The notes under the pieces were generated by a model. It was not told the DNA's origin. It saw nothing but the letters and a program-made list of their open reading frames with translations, and did no database searches. From NCBI GenBank assembly GCA_030837445.1, contig JAUPKM010000075.1:1-36833 (forward strand): a stretch of DNA of 36,833 nt, in the 5' to 3' direction. This document shows positions 16,401-25,695 of the stretch, in pieces. How positions within the stretch are numbered: position 1 is the stretch's first letter; every line of letters starts with the position of its first letter. The stretch is from Actinomycetota bacterium (lineage in GTDB: Bacteria > Actinomycetota > Actinomycetes > S36-B12 > UBA10799). The position numbers were made by a program, and so were the translations under genes.

Positions 16401-19400
16401 ACCCGCCTGGCCGATTACCGTCGACGACGTCCTCGCCGCGGTCCGGACCGCCCAGGCTGGCTCGGCCGGGTGGCGTGCCGCATACGAACAGCGGGCCGCC
16501 CGCCACGACCATGTCGGCACGCAGCTGCTCATCGAGCACGTGCGCTCCACCGACGCACAGCTGGCCGCTGTGCTCACCGACGCCCGGGATCAGGCCATCG
16601 CCACCTCCACCGCCAAACTCGACACCGTAGTCACGGCCCTGGACACCCGGATCGACTCCGACCGGCTCTTCAGCCGCGTCACCGTTGAGGAATGGACCGA
16701 CCTGTCCACTCGGGTCCGCGCCCACCAGGCTGGCCCGCGAGGTACGCGCCGCGACTACGGCGCCATGTTCGCTGACCTCGCCGCCATCGAGGGTGACCGG
16801 GCCGCCGCCGTCGGGCGCCGCATCGCCGCAGCCCGCGCCGCCCTCGACACGACCGGCATGGCTTCGGATGACGCAGACCGGATCCAGCGCTGCCTCGACG
16901 ACGGCGACCTCATCACTGCCGCCGAGTACATCGAGACGCTCGCCACCGACAGGAAACTGCCTGGCCCTCGCGACACGGTCGACCACGTGCGCCGGTTCTT
17001 CCCCGCGTTCTGCGATGTGTTCGCATCCCGCTGGAGCGCCAGCAACAGCACCCACCCGCTGCTGCGCGACCTGCAGACGGCGCTGCCGGCTGGCCGCGTC
17101 CCCAGCGACCCGGCACTGGCCGGGCTGCTCGCCGACGCCGGCATCGACCTCGCGGACCTGACCCGCGGCAAGACCATCGCCGAACGGGTCGACCACTGGA
17201 ACAAGCTCGCGGTCAGCCGCACGTTCGACGCCCGCATCGGCAACGTCAAGGCCGTCCTTGAGCAGATCGGGTTCATCTTCGACAAGTCGACCAATCCCCC
17301 TGTCAAGCGCGGCCAGGGCGGCGGGCGCGGCTCGTGGCTAGACCTGCACGGCGTGCGCGCCACCGCCGGCAAAGCAATCATTCCGGCGTTCGGGACGGCG
17401 ATGAGCCCGTCCGGAGACACGCTGCGGCTGCTCGCGGTGTGGAAGAGCCCGACGCCAGCCGAGCTGGTGGAGATGCTGCGCAGCGAACCGACCGACCAGT
17501 CGATCGTCCTGCTGTACTTCGGCTCCCTCGACGCCGCCGCCCGCCGCGAACTGGCCCGCCAGTTCCGTAGCGGCCGCAAGCTGGCCCCGACCGCCATCAT
17601 CGACGACGCCGCGATGGCCTACCTGGCCTGCCAGCCGACCCCCGGCCGGGACGTGACAATGGCGGTCACGCTGCCGTTCACGTTCTCGTCCCCGTTCACC
17701 CCAGACGTACCAGGTGTCAACGTGCCGCAGGAGATGTTCTACGGCCGGGCCGAGGAACGGGACAAGGTCGTCGACATGATGGGCCCGTGCGTCGTGTACG
17801 GCGGTCGGCAGCTGGGCAAATCCGCGTTACTGAGGGCCGCCGAGCGCGAGTTCGACGACGGCAGCACCCGGCACGCGATCTACGAGTCGATCTTCCACAT
17901 CGGCAAGTCTGCCCCGGCCGAAGCGGTCTGGACGACGCTGTGGCCGCGGCTGGCGGACAAGGGCATCGTCCCGGATACTGCCCCGGCCAGCGACGTCGCG
18001 GTCACGCTCACCGGGCACGTCGCCGACTGGGTGACCGCCCGCCCGAGCCGGCAACTGCTGCTCCTGCTGGACGAGTCCGACTCGTTTCTCGACGCCGACG
18101 CGAACGCCGCCGGCGGGATGTTCACGCAGGTCGTGCAGTTCAAGTTGCTGATGGAACGGACCCACCGCGCGGTCAAGATCGTTTTCGCCGGTCTGCACCA
18201 AACCGCCCGCTTCGAACGGCTCGCCAACCACCCGCTCGCGCACTTCGGCGAGCCGGTCTGCGTCGGGCCCCTCGCGCCGCAGGCCGCGTACGAACTGCTC
18301 ATCCGGCCGCTAGACGCACTCGGGTTCCGCTTCGCAGACACCGACCAGGCCGCCCGGGTGTTGGCCCTGACGAACAACCAGCCAGCGCTGATCCAGCTGT
18401 TCGCTGCCAGACTGCTGCGCAACCTGCAGGGCGCCCCGATTCTCGACGACGCGCCGCCGCAGACCATCGCCGCCGACGACGTCGAGCAGGTGTGGGCCGA
18501 CCCGACGCTGCGGCGCCAGTTCCGCAAGCGATTCGACTGGACCCTCGACCTGGACCCGCACTACAAGGTGATCGCGTACAGCGTTGCGCAGAACGCGCAC
18601 GCTGCCGGCGTCGACGCCGCGATGACCCCCGGCGTGCTGCGCGCCGAGTGCGAGCAGTGGTGGCCCGCAGGCTTCGCCGCCGAGGACATCCGCGCCGGCG
18701 AGTTCCGTGCCCTGCTCGACGAGTCTGTCGACCTCGGGGTGCTGTCGGTGACCGAGCGCGGCTACCGGCTGCGGACCCCGAACGTCCTCGACCTGCTTGG
18801 CAACCGCGACGAGGTCGACGAGGTCCTCGAGCGGGCCGCGTCCTTCGAGGCACCGGAGTCGTTCGACGGATCACTGATGCGGCCGGTGTACGGCGCCGGC
18901 CCGACCCGGGCGCCGCTAACCGCGCAGCAGATCGCCGACTTGCTCGCCCCCCGCCGCCAGGTCCGCCTGCTGGTCGGGTCTAGCGCGCTCGACGTCGACC
19001 GGTGCCTGGCGGTGCTAGAGAAGGAGAACGGGAACGCCGCGACCGGGAATCGGAGAGCGGTACTGGTGCGGGCCACGCCTGGCGGGCTGGAGAACAAGTG
19101 CCGCAGCATGCCGCTGCACAGCGCCGGGCACCACGCCGTCGTCCTGGTCGACATGAAGGACGCCACCGCCGAGCAGGCGCTGCACGTGTGGCGGCGGGCG
19201 CGGGCGCTGATCGCGTCGCACACCGGCGGCACCCTCGGGATCGTGCAAGTGAGCGGCCCGGCGCAGGCGGCCGCATGGCCGGTCGCGGCGCGGGAGTCGG
19301 ACACTTCCTCCGGCCTGACCGAGCTGCGCCGCTACGACGACACCGACCTGCGGCTGTGGTTCGCGCAGGAGTCGCTGCCATTCCAGGACGCCGCGTCCCG

Positions 19401-19842
19401 TGCCGAACTGCTCGCTACGACCGGCGGCTGGCCGAAACTGCTGGACCGGCTGGCGCAGCACCTGACCGGCCTGGACAGCGGCACGGTCAGCGACCCGCTC
19501 GACGACATCCGGACCTGGCTCGGTAGCAACTCCCAGGACCTGGTCGCCGCAGCCGGCGTGATCGCCGACGGATCGCTGCAGCAGGCGTGGGAGTTCCTCG
19601 TGCGGCAGATGGCCGGTGAGGCGACAGATCTGGAGACGTTCGCCGAGTTCCTCCAGCTGCACGCCGACACCGGCGAGCCCGGAAGCGACCAGCTCACTGC
19701 CACCGGCCTCGCAGGTAACGGATACGGCGGCGCCGAGGACGTCGTCGAGGTCCTCCGCGCGCTGGGGGTGCTGCTTGGCGACAGCAAGGGCCAGTACCGG
19801 ACCGAGCCGGTGCTGGCCGCCGCGACCCGGAGGGACGAGTGA
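13447..19842 (+). CDS. Giant P-loop ATPase (STAND/ORC-like) of the defence locus
   Basis: 2131-aa protein; GTG start with GGGGAGG nine bases upstream. Residues 1-270 are mostly helical. An Ala/Thr/Pro/acidic stretch (about 480-640) looks like a disordered linker, and further helical repeats follow. The ATPase is at about 1415-1700: TLPFTFSSPFTPDVPG, EMFYGRAEERDKV, Walker A GGRQLGKS (1452-1459), Walker B LLLLLDESD (1537-1545), then VFAGLHQTARFERLANHPL, a sensor-like segment of ORC/STAND ATPases. A 430-aa helical and mixed tail ends the protein. I remember similar ATPases in large proteins but no function. It probably senses or assembles; the next gene overlaps by four bases (GTGA). Confidence 0.8.
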   Translation: MSRSEHGADRDTDDIRSMAATDDSGQHGASHTVGSALTEQERETLRRAKICRAAAGCLTQSDLVSELPRLSGSDVRWVRRRTQIRPNAPTAALARAVRTILVRSDEKRTASILHDCLHYGVLSTNVASQLPIPEMAALLAGDIDGMISLGDQPIYQTLLDAEEFGTTRTARVSAWASMICIGHSADIMALAWLVADLPEEWPDAQRQALVNVWESVRFRTPDLPEKPMRFEDLVDVVIDADAEMHSDKFEDVDEPAILERPATAHASVTEPCGDVSCPATADALAAGGGAASELAELDMPSLQRVLDDLEQLRCHLEDEAAPALAEAVAAGRPPAEAHVVAVTVYTRQLTSVFNALARLTGTARPETLADARHAVEDALAATMEADQTAARLDRVRQVATLHGPEYVAAAVARVAALAAGVDDTTSPETLTGLEALCDIIDLAGGDPRRAVELGEVVTRNLPAAIPLLMFATTADAVTYTATPAGADFPGEPAAAGLIATQLAAVPGEVQATAKAHAAAAEPVDAESVAEPAGVMTPALYTDVPLAVTAEETTSPTPGRAVDETTPDDAVAGLDTDAEPDLENVLAGLDLTVPLPAARQPSHAAPEKTTEPRPSAGDTPDVDTSDASHVDMLYTDLLDHDQYALAYWLTTAESAPAAVSTAYRLAAHAAAIKTSTGSNAAAFTAAVTNLDAGTVRDMPDTQMLIYAAAVRAGLLSPSAGAAGPLRDIATSIPRYGKAVEELHDALLTAIYSGIYLTPCSINAVAEAAEADQVLQTLTAVAKELLARPRTILYAPATELWQTWMAPDGYLGRPLSIIAAGQMAPYAVALIRDRIANLRSRSTLEATIDRDTPRSTGKRSKRIESRAREKLLAWTGEVTELLSNWITAFENLTGPNADSWMNDPMTELRTRVVAVRDQALTELARRSETDVEARHAAHKAGLRLLTDALDLLVGTAAVPVGPEVSADRVLGGPLTGAANLPLTGAGEPAWPITVDDVLAAVRTAQAGSAGWRAAYEQRAARHDHVGTQLLIEHVRSTDAQLAAVLTDARDQAIATSTAKLDTVVTALDTRIDSDRLFSRVTVEEWTDLSTRVRAHQAGPRGTRRDYGAMFADLAAIEGDRAAAVGRRIAAARAALDTTGMASDDADRIQRCLDDGDLITAAEYIETLATDRKLPGPRDTVDHVRRFFPAFCDVFASRWSASNSTHPLLRDLQTALPAGRVPSDPALAGLLADAGIDLADLTRGKTIAERVDHWNKLAVSRTFDARIGNVKAVLEQIGFIFDKSTNPPVKRGQGGGRGSWLDLHGVRATAGKAIIPAFGTAMSPSGDTLRLLAVWKSPTPAELVEMLRSEPTDQSIVLLYFGSLDAAARRELARQFRSGRKLAPTAIIDDAAMAYLACQPTPGRDVTMAVTLPFTFSSPFTPDVPGVNVPQEMFYGRAEERDKVVDMMGPCVVYGGRQLGKSALLRAAEREFDDGSTRHAIYESIFHIGKSAPAEAVWTTLWPRLADKGIVPDTAPASDVAVTLTGHVADWVTARPSRQLLLLLDESDSFLDADANAAGGMFTQVVQFKLLMERTHRAVKIVFAGLHQTARFERLANHPLAHFGEPVCVGPLAPQAAYELLIRPLDALGFRFADTDQAARVLALTNNQPALIQLFAARLLRNLQGAPILDDAPPQTIAADDVEQVWADPTLRRQFRKRFDWTLDLDPHYKVIAYSVAQNAHAAGVDAAMTPGVLRAECEQWWPAGFAAEDIRAGEFRALLDESVDLGVLSVTERGYRLRTPNVLDLLGNRDEVDEVLERAASFEAPESFDGSLMRPVYGAGPTRAPLTAQQIADLLAPRRQVRLLVGSSALDVDRCLAVLEKENGNAATGNRRAVLVRATPGGLENKCRSMPLHSAGHHAVVLVDMKDATAEQALHVWRRARALIASHTGGTLGIVQVSGPAQAAAWPVAARESDTSSGLTELRRYDDTDLRLWFAQESLPFQDAASRAELLATTGGWPKLLDRLAQHLTGLDSGTVSDPLDDIRTWLGSNSQDLVAAAGVIADGSLQQAWEFLVRQMAGEATDLETFAEFLQLHADTGEPGSDQLTATGLAGNGYGGAEDVVEVLRALGVLLGDSKGQYRTEPVLAAATRRDE

Positions 19843-22016
19843 GCCGCACCCTGCCGCAGCTCGTTGAGCAGCTCGTCCTCGACGCGGCCCGGCACGCGGT
19901 CCAGGCGCCAGCGCTGGCCGGGACCGACCCGGACCGATTCGCGCAGGCGAACCGGCGCGGCATGCTACAGCTGATCGCGCGCCACCGGCCGCTGCGCGAG
20001 GAGCTCGCCGCCCGGTACGTCGACGAGCAGGGGCTGCAGCAGCCGAGCCTGCGAGCCTTGTTCGCCGGTGACGCGGCCGTGGCCGAGGCGGCCGCGACCA
20101 CCCTCACGGACCCGGCTCGCGTGCGCCGTCTGGCCCGCGCCTGGGTGCGCCGCAACGTGCACACACCGACCGGTACCGCCACCATCGCTGCCGCGACGGC
20201 GGGGCCAACGGCGGTGGACGGGCGGCGGGACGCGCGGATCGCCCGGAGGATCGCCGACCTGCGGGAGGCCCGCGACGTCGCCCGTGCCCAGCGCAACATC
20301 GCGCAGGTCGAGGCACGCGACTTGGCCCAGCAGCTGGCCGCCACCCATGGGGACCTGGAGGAGGGTGGCACCGTCATCGAGGCGCTGCGCGCCGAGCTAA
20401 ACCTTGAGCGGGAGGCGGCCGCAGCCCGGTCTGCCGACCTGGTCCCCGCCGCCCGGGTCTTCGCCGCCGCGGCCGCCCCGTCCAGCATCGGCGACACCGA
20501 CGACCCACGTGCCCGTGAGCTCGCCGACGACGCCACCGCCGCCCCGTCCGACGCAAGGCTCGCTGCGGCTCTCGCCACCGCCGGGGTGGCACCGGCCGCG
20601 TTTCGGACGGTGCTGGCCATGTTGCTCGCTCCGCCGCCGGCCCCATCGCCCGCGGTGGCGACGCCGCGGGAGATCGCGTTGACCCCGCTCGGCGGCGGCA
20701 CCGACATCGGCGGGTCGGCGATGCTGGTCTCTGCCGGCGACGTGCGGATCCTCGTCGACGCCGGGATGCGGCCTAAGCGCCGCATCGACGACGCCGGTCC
20801 GCCGCACATCGACGTCGTCCGCCACGGCGGCCGGCTGGACGCGATCGTGATCACGCACGCGCACAACGACCATGCCGGGTACGTACCGGCGCTGACGGCC
20901 GAGTTCGGGAACGTTCCGGTGTTCTGCAGCGCCGAAACCGCGGCGTTGCTGCCGACGATGTGGCAGGACTCAGTCAAGGTGTTCGACCGGACCCGCAGCG
21001 ACTACGTCGAGGCAGACGAGCCGCCCGCCGAGCCGCCGTACACGCGAACGCAGGTGTTCGCGGCACAGAGGCGTCTCGAGCCGCTCGCGCTTGGCCGGCC
21101 CGTCGAGGTGGCCGACGGCGTCACCATCGAGCTGTTCACGGCGGGGCACATCCTCGGCGCCGCCGGCGTCGTCGTCACTGCCGGCGACGGCCGGGTCACC
21201 GTGACCGGCGACGTGTCCACCCTCGCGCAGCTGTCCGTGTCTGGTCTGATCGTGCCGGACGCGGCCCGCGGCTCGGATCTGCTCGTCATCGAGTCGACGT
21301 ACTGTGGCCGCCGCAGCACCAACAGGGACCTGGAGGTGGAGAAGTTCATCAACATGGTCGCCGACACCGTGTTCGGCGGAGGGCGGGTGCTGGTGCCGGC
21401 GTTCGCGCTCGGACGTGCTCAGGAGGTCGCGCTCACGCTGCGGGACCGGCTGCCGGACGTGCCAGTCCTCATCGACGGGCTGGCCCGGCATGTGTCGTGG
21501 ATCTACGAGCAGGAGACCGCAGGGGCCGATCGGCCGCTGCGGATCTTCGGTGGCGGGGTGCAGGAGGTCCGCGATGCCAATCGGCCATACCTGCTCAAGA
21601 GCTTTCGCAAGGGTGTGGTCGTGACGACCTCCGGGATGCTCGCCGCCGGGCCGGCGGTCCGGTGGGCGCGGGAGATCCTGCCGGACCCGGACTCGGCGCT
21701 GCTGGTCGCCGGCTATCAGGACGAGGACTCCCCCGGAGCGGAACTGCTCGAGCTGTCCAACGGCGGCCACGGCACCGGCCGGGGCAAGCCGCGGACGTTC
21801 CGCCTCGACGACCACGACGTCGCGGTGAACGCGCGGGTGGAACAGTTCGGTCTGTCGGCGCACGCCGACCGGCGCGGCCTGTCTGCGATCATCAACGAAG
21901 TCGCGCCGCACGAGGTGATGCTGGTGCACGGCATGGCACGCAAGCAGCGGGACTTCGCGGACAACCTGACCCGGCGCGGTTATTCCGTCGCGCCAACCCG
22001 GCACTGGCAGCGGTGA
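19839..22016 (+). CDS. Metallo-beta-lactamase/beta-CASP nuclease (CPSF73/RNase J-like)
   Basis: 725-aa protein. Residues 1-275 form a family-foreign N-terminal part with a charged coiled coil (about 130-200, RRIADLREARDVARAQRN). Residues 276-725 are an MBL/beta-CASP nuclease with the active-site motifs apparently complete: THAHNDHAG (His340, His342, Asp344, His345), His437 in TAGHILGAA, Asp458 in VTGDVS, motif A Glu485 in IESTYCG, motif B His675 in GLSAHAD, and motif C His697 in LVHG. Family members cut RNA or DNA with two zinc ions. The GTG start overlaps the ATPase stop (GTGA), so the two proteins are made together. It may replace the PLD nuclease DrmC as the effector; this is an inference. 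Confidence 0.88.
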   Translation: MSRTLPQLVEQLVLDAARHAVQAPALAGTDPDRFAQANRRGMLQLIARHRPLREELAARYVDEQGLQQPSLRALFAGDAAVAEAAATTLTDPARVRRLARAWVRRNVHTPTGTATIAAATAGPTAVDGRRDARIARRIADLREARDVARAQRNIAQVEARDLAQQLAATHGDLEEGGTVIEALRAELNLEREAAAARSADLVPAARVFAAAAAPSSIGDTDDPRARELADDATAAPSDARLAAALATAGVAPAAFRTVLAMLLAPPPAPSPAVATPREIALTPLGGGTDIGGSAMLVSAGDVRILVDAGMRPKRRIDDAGPPHIDVVRHGGRLDAIVITHAHNDHAGYVPALTAEFGNVPVFCSAETAALLPTMWQDSVKVFDRTRSDYVEADEPPAEPPYTRTQVFAAQRRLEPLALGRPVEVADGVTIELFTAGHILGAAGVVVTAGDGRVTVTGDVSTLAQLSVSGLIVPDAARGSDLLVIESTYCGRRSTNRDLEVEKFINMVADTVFGGGRVLVPAFALGRAQEVALTLRDRLPDVPVLIDGLARHVSWIYEQETAGADRPLRIFGGGVQEVRDANRPYLLKSFRKGVVVTTSGMLAAGPAVRWAREILPDPDSALLVAGYQDEDSPGAELLELSNGGHGTGRGKPRTFRLDDHDVAVNARVEQFGLSAHADRRGLSAIINEVAPHEVMLVHGMARKQRDFADNLTRRGYSVAPTRHWQR

Positions 22017-22090
22017 GTTCCCCACCGCCGGACCTGCACTCCGGCCATCCCATCCCGACCCACGACCGCCGTTCGAGCCCTTCGGCGGGC

Positions 22091-22120
22091 GGTCGCGGCC
22101 CGGCGCCGCGCGCCGCGACC
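22091..22120 (+). promoter_or_regulatory. Hairpin just upstream of the helicase ribosome binding site
   Basis: A perfect 9-bp inverted repeat (GGTCGCGGC / GCCGCGACC) with a 12-base GC-rich spacer ends four bases before the AGGAG site of the TTG-started helicase gene. No T-run follows, so it is not a classical terminator. It could slow translation or protect the 5' end of a processed mRNA in the 118-base gap between the nuclease and helicase genes. Confidence 0.5.
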
Positions 22121-22134
22121 TACAGGAGCACACC

Positions 22135-25100
22135 TTGACGGTCTCATCCGCCCCAGCCCAAGGCGCCGCCGTCGCGCCGGCCCTGCCCGCCGCGACGGCG
22201 GCGCAGAGGTACGACGCGCTGCTGGGCAGCCTCGCCCGCCGCGTCGTCGACACCGCCGCCGGCACTCTCATCCCGGCCGGAACGCGGTTGCCTGACCCGC
22301 CCGCGCAACAGCGGCTATGGCTCGGCATGCTCGCCAGTGCCCCGAAGCTCATGGCCGAAGCCGCAAACGGCTACACATACGGCGAGCGGCTTGTTCCGCC
22401 TGCGCAGGGGTTCACGTTCCGGGTGCCGGCGCTGCCGGTCACGCTCGAGTTCACCGTGTCTGCGGCCGCGTATGTCGCCCTGCACCCCACCATGGGCGAG
22501 CAGAATGCGGCGGTGACCGCCGCCGCCGACCCGGGCACCGAGCCCGGCCCGGTCGGCCTCCGCCCGGGCATAGGCCGCGCAGCCCCGGATGCGGGCCGCG
22601 GGCATCCACTGGCCACGGTGTGGACGAAGGTCGCCATCGACCCAGTCACCATCACCGTGCCCCTCACCATCGACACCGTCCGGGCCGGAGAGGATGAGCT
22701 CGCCGCCGCGCTGCGGTCCGCGGTCCGGCCGCCAGCCGGCGCGGAACTGCACCGGCCGCGACGGCTGTCCCCGGCCCCCGCCGGCAACCTGCCCCGCCCG
22801 GACGACATGCTGAACGCGACCACGTGGGCCCGGTACTGCACGGCGAACCTCCTCGACGCCGCCGACGTCCTACCGCCAGAGTTCCGCGCCGCCGTCGAGT
22901 TTGACATCACTCCCGGTGACGGGTACGTCGAGATCCTCGCCACGGTCGTCAACCTCACCCCGGCACCGGACCAGCAGACCGTGGACGGCACACACGCGTA
23001 CCAGACGCCGTACCTGAATACGCATCTGTACGAGGTGCAGCTGATCTGTGCGCTCGATGCGCCGCTGGTGCCATACCAGCTCGAACAGGTCCAGCAGTCC
23101 TACCGGTATGAGCGGGCCGTCCCCGCGCTAGGGCACGCTTGCGCCGTCGACGTGACCCGCGCCGGCGGTCATACTCGGCTGGCGACCATGTACGCCGCCG
23201 AGCAAGCCACTGCTCGGGTGCACCCACGCCGGCATGTCGCGCTCCCAGACGGGACCGTGACCACCCTCGATACCTCGTTCCAGGCCCTGATCGCCGACCC
23301 GATCGCCGCAGTGACTGCGCTCGTCGACGCGCACCGCGCCTGGGTCGACACGGAATGGAGCGTCGCGGCTCTCGACGCCCGCGCCGGTGCCCGCGGCTGG
23401 GACGTCTCCGCCCGCGCGGACGCCGACGCCGACGCCGTCACCGCCCACGACGAGGTCGACTGGGTCGCTGCCGGGTTGGACCTGCTCCGGACCGACCCAC
23501 AGGTCCGGGACGCATTCGTACTCGCGAACCGGGCCGTCGCCGCAGCAGCGAACCGAAGCTACGACGCTTGGTTCCCGTTCCAGATCGCGTGGCTGGTCGG
23601 CTGCCTGCCCAGCATGGTCGACCCAGCCGGGCACCCGGACGTCGAGATCGTCTGGTTCGCCACCGGCGGCGGGAAGTCCGAGGCGTACCTCGGACTTATG
23701 CTCACCACCCTGTTCTATGCTCGGCTCACCGGCGTCACGGCTGGCGCGCAGGTGTGGGCCCGGTTCCCGCTGCGGCTGCTCGCGCTGCAGCAGACCGAAC
23801 GGTTCACCGCGATGGTGCTGCACGCCGAGCTGCTGCGCCGCGACCACCCGGACATCGCTGTCGGCGACCCATTCGGCGTCGGGTACTTCGTCGGCGGAAC
23901 CAACACGCCGAACCGACTGCAGGCGCCCGACCCGACCAACCCGTACTACCGCGGTCAGGACCCGCACTCCGCCGCGACCGCTGAAGCATGCCGGATCCTC
24001 GCCGACTGCCCGCTGTGCCGTCAGCCGCTCGAGGTCGGCTTCGACGAGCTGTCCTGGACGATGCAGCACCGCTGCCGCAACGCCAGCTGTCGGATGACGG
24101 GCGTGCTGCCGGTGTGGGGCATCGACGACGAGATCTATCGGCACGCCCCAGCCGTGTTGGTCGGCACTGTCGACAAGCTCGCCCAGCTCGGCCAGTCGAA
24201 GGAGTTCCAGGTCCTCCTTGGGCGTGCCCACTCCCGTTGCCCGCAACACGGCTACACCGGCCACCCGACCTGGTGCGCGGTGTTCGGGTGCAAGCAGAGC
24301 CGACAACCCATCGCGGCCGGGTTCGGGCACGTCCGCCTCGAGATCGCCGACGAGCTGCATCTGCTCGACGAGTCCCTCGGAGCGCTCGACGGCATGTACG
24401 AGACGCTGCTGCAGGCCATCAGTGAAGACCTCGGCAACCCGCCGATACAGATTGTTGGCGCGACCGCGACCATCGAGGGCTACAAGCATCAGGTGCAGCA
24501 CCTGTATCGCCGCGATGCGCGCCGGTTCCCTGTCAACGGCCCGGACGTCGGGGAGACGTTCTGGTCCACCACCACCGCCGACGAGCCGCTGCGCCGCTAC
24601 CTCGGCGTCCGACCCCGGTCGATTACCATGGTTACCGCGACCCGCGAGGTCGCACTCACCCACGGCGGCTGGCTCGCCGACCTGCTCACCGACCCGGCCG
24701 CCGTGCTCGACGAAGCAGGCCTGGACGCGGCGGACCCGGCGCTACGCGACGAAGCCCACGCCGCTGGCCGCGACCTGTACGAGGTATTCGTCGCGTACTG
24801 CCTGCGCAACGAGGACCTGACCAGCTTCACGCGCGACCCGGAGGTCCGGGCACTACTCGGAAGCCAGCTGAACTTGGCCGTCATCAACGGTGACGCGGAA
24901 CCGACCGCGGTCCGGCGCGCTGTTGCCCGGTTGACTAACCCGCCCGCCGCCGCCGAGGACCGGGTCACGATGATCGCCGCGACTAAGGCGATCGGGCATG
25001 GGTTCGACGTTGGGAGGCTCGGCGTCATGACCGTGATGGGCACCCCAACATCCGCGGCCGAGATCATCCAGGCCTCCGCCCGGGTCGGGCGCCGTTGGCC

Positions 25101-25599
25101 TGGCCTGGTCATCAACGTGATCAACCCGACCCGGGACCGAGACGCTTCTGTATTCCGGTACTACGCCGACTGGATTCGGTTCCTCGACCGGCTTGTGAAC
25201 AAGGTCCCGGTGAACCGGGAGTCGCTGCCGGTGCTGCGTCGGGTTCTGTCCGGCGGGCTGATGGCATGGCTTCTGCAGGTCCATGACCGGGACTGGCTCA
25301 CCGGCGCCCAGCGTCGCAAAACGCTCGCCGATTCGACTGCGTTCGCGGCCGCCGTGACGGCCGGGTTCGTCGACCGGGCCCTGCTCATCGACAACCTGTC
25401 CCGTGGGTTCGGGATCCACCCAGACAGCGTGTACCACCAGCTGCACCGGGACGCGATCGCGGCGTGGGTCGACGACCGACTCGCCGGGCTACCGATGCAG
25501 GCCGAGCCCGGCAAACGGCTGCCGGACCTACTCACCCCGCCGGTGCCGCGGTCCCTGCGCGACGTCGAGGAACCGATCACCATTTACGCCGATCTGTGA
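22135..25599 (+). CDS. drmA: DrmA-like superfamily 2 helicase
   Basis: 1154-aa protein, TTG start after AGGAG at 22124-22128. The first 480 residues are a family-type N-terminal domain. Motif I is IVWFATGGGKSEAYLGL (Lys514). Motif Ia-like RFPLRLLALQQTERF follows. Two zinc clusters are suggested by CPLC/CRNASC and CPQH...C...C. Motif II is ADELHLLDESLGALDG (Asp739, DELH), motif III GATATIEG, and motif VI QASARVGRRWPG (979-990). The DELH box, the L-R-L-L-x-x-Q segment and the A-T-K-A-I-G-H-G-F-D-V-x-R-L pattern match DISARM DrmA and related DUF1998-partner helicases. It would translocate on nucleic acid with the DrmB-like protein encoded next. It is 118 bases from the nuclease gene and in the same direction. 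Confidence 0.82.
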   Translation: MTVSSAPAQGAAVAPALPAATAAQRYDALLGSLARRVVDTAAGTLIPAGTRLPDPPAQQRLWLGMLASAPKLMAEAANGYTYGERLVPPAQGFTFRVPALPVTLEFTVSAAAYVALHPTMGEQNAAVTAAADPGTEPGPVGLRPGIGRAAPDAGRGHPLATVWTKVAIDPVTITVPLTIDTVRAGEDELAAALRSAVRPPAGAELHRPRRLSPAPAGNLPRPDDMLNATTWARYCTANLLDAADVLPPEFRAAVEFDITPGDGYVEILATVVNLTPAPDQQTVDGTHAYQTPYLNTHLYEVQLICALDAPLVPYQLEQVQQSYRYERAVPALGHACAVDVTRAGGHTRLATMYAAEQATARVHPRRHVALPDGTVTTLDTSFQALIADPIAAVTALVDAHRAWVDTEWSVAALDARAGARGWDVSARADADADAVTAHDEVDWVAAGLDLLRTDPQVRDAFVLANRAVAAAANRSYDAWFPFQIAWLVGCLPSMVDPAGHPDVEIVWFATGGGKSEAYLGLMLTTLFYARLTGVTAGAQVWARFPLRLLALQQTERFTAMVLHAELLRRDHPDIAVGDPFGVGYFVGGTNTPNRLQAPDPTNPYYRGQDPHSAATAEACRILADCPLCRQPLEVGFDELSWTMQHRCRNASCRMTGVLPVWGIDDEIYRHAPAVLVGTVDKLAQLGQSKEFQVLLGRAHSRCPQHGYTGHPTWCAVFGCKQSRQPIAAGFGHVRLEIADELHLLDESLGALDGMYETLLQAISEDLGNPPIQIVGATATIEGYKHQVQHLYRRDARRFPVNGPDVGETFWSTTTADEPLRRYLGVRPRSITMVTATREVALTHGGWLADLLTDPAAVLDEAGLDAADPALRDEAHAAGRDLYEVFVAYCLRNEDLTSFTRDPEVRALLGSQLNLAVINGDAEPTAVRRAVARLTNPPAAAEDRVTMIAATKAIGHGFDVGRLGVMTVMGTPTSAAEIIQASARVGRRWPGLVINVINPTRDRDASVFRYYADWIRFLDRLVNKVPVNRESLPVLRRVLSGGLMAWLLQVHDRDWLTGAQRRKTLADSTAFAAAVTAGFVDRALLIDNLSRGFGIHPDSVYHQLHRDAIAAWVDDRLAGLPMQAEPGKRLPDLLTPPVPRSLRDVEEPITIYADL

Positions 25600-25695
25600 C
25601 CCGCGCAGCCCGCCTTCCCCCGGTCCGCTGGCGCTCCCCCACCCAGCCCGACGCCCCCAACCTTGTGCCCGTCCTGCTCGAAGGAGACGCCTCCG

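Noticed and set aside
15793..17196. 467-aa minus-strand frame inside the 2131-aa ATPase gene
   Set aside because: Gly/Val/Asp-rich antisense shadow; the sense frame is continuous over 6.4 kb with recognised ATPase motifs.
20970..22352. 460-aa minus-strand frame across the nuclease and helicase genes
   Set aside because: It spans two sense genes and an intergenic region and has antisense composition.
23128..24663. 511-aa minus-strand frame inside the helicase gene
   Set aside because: Antisense of helicase motifs I to III; no start signal.
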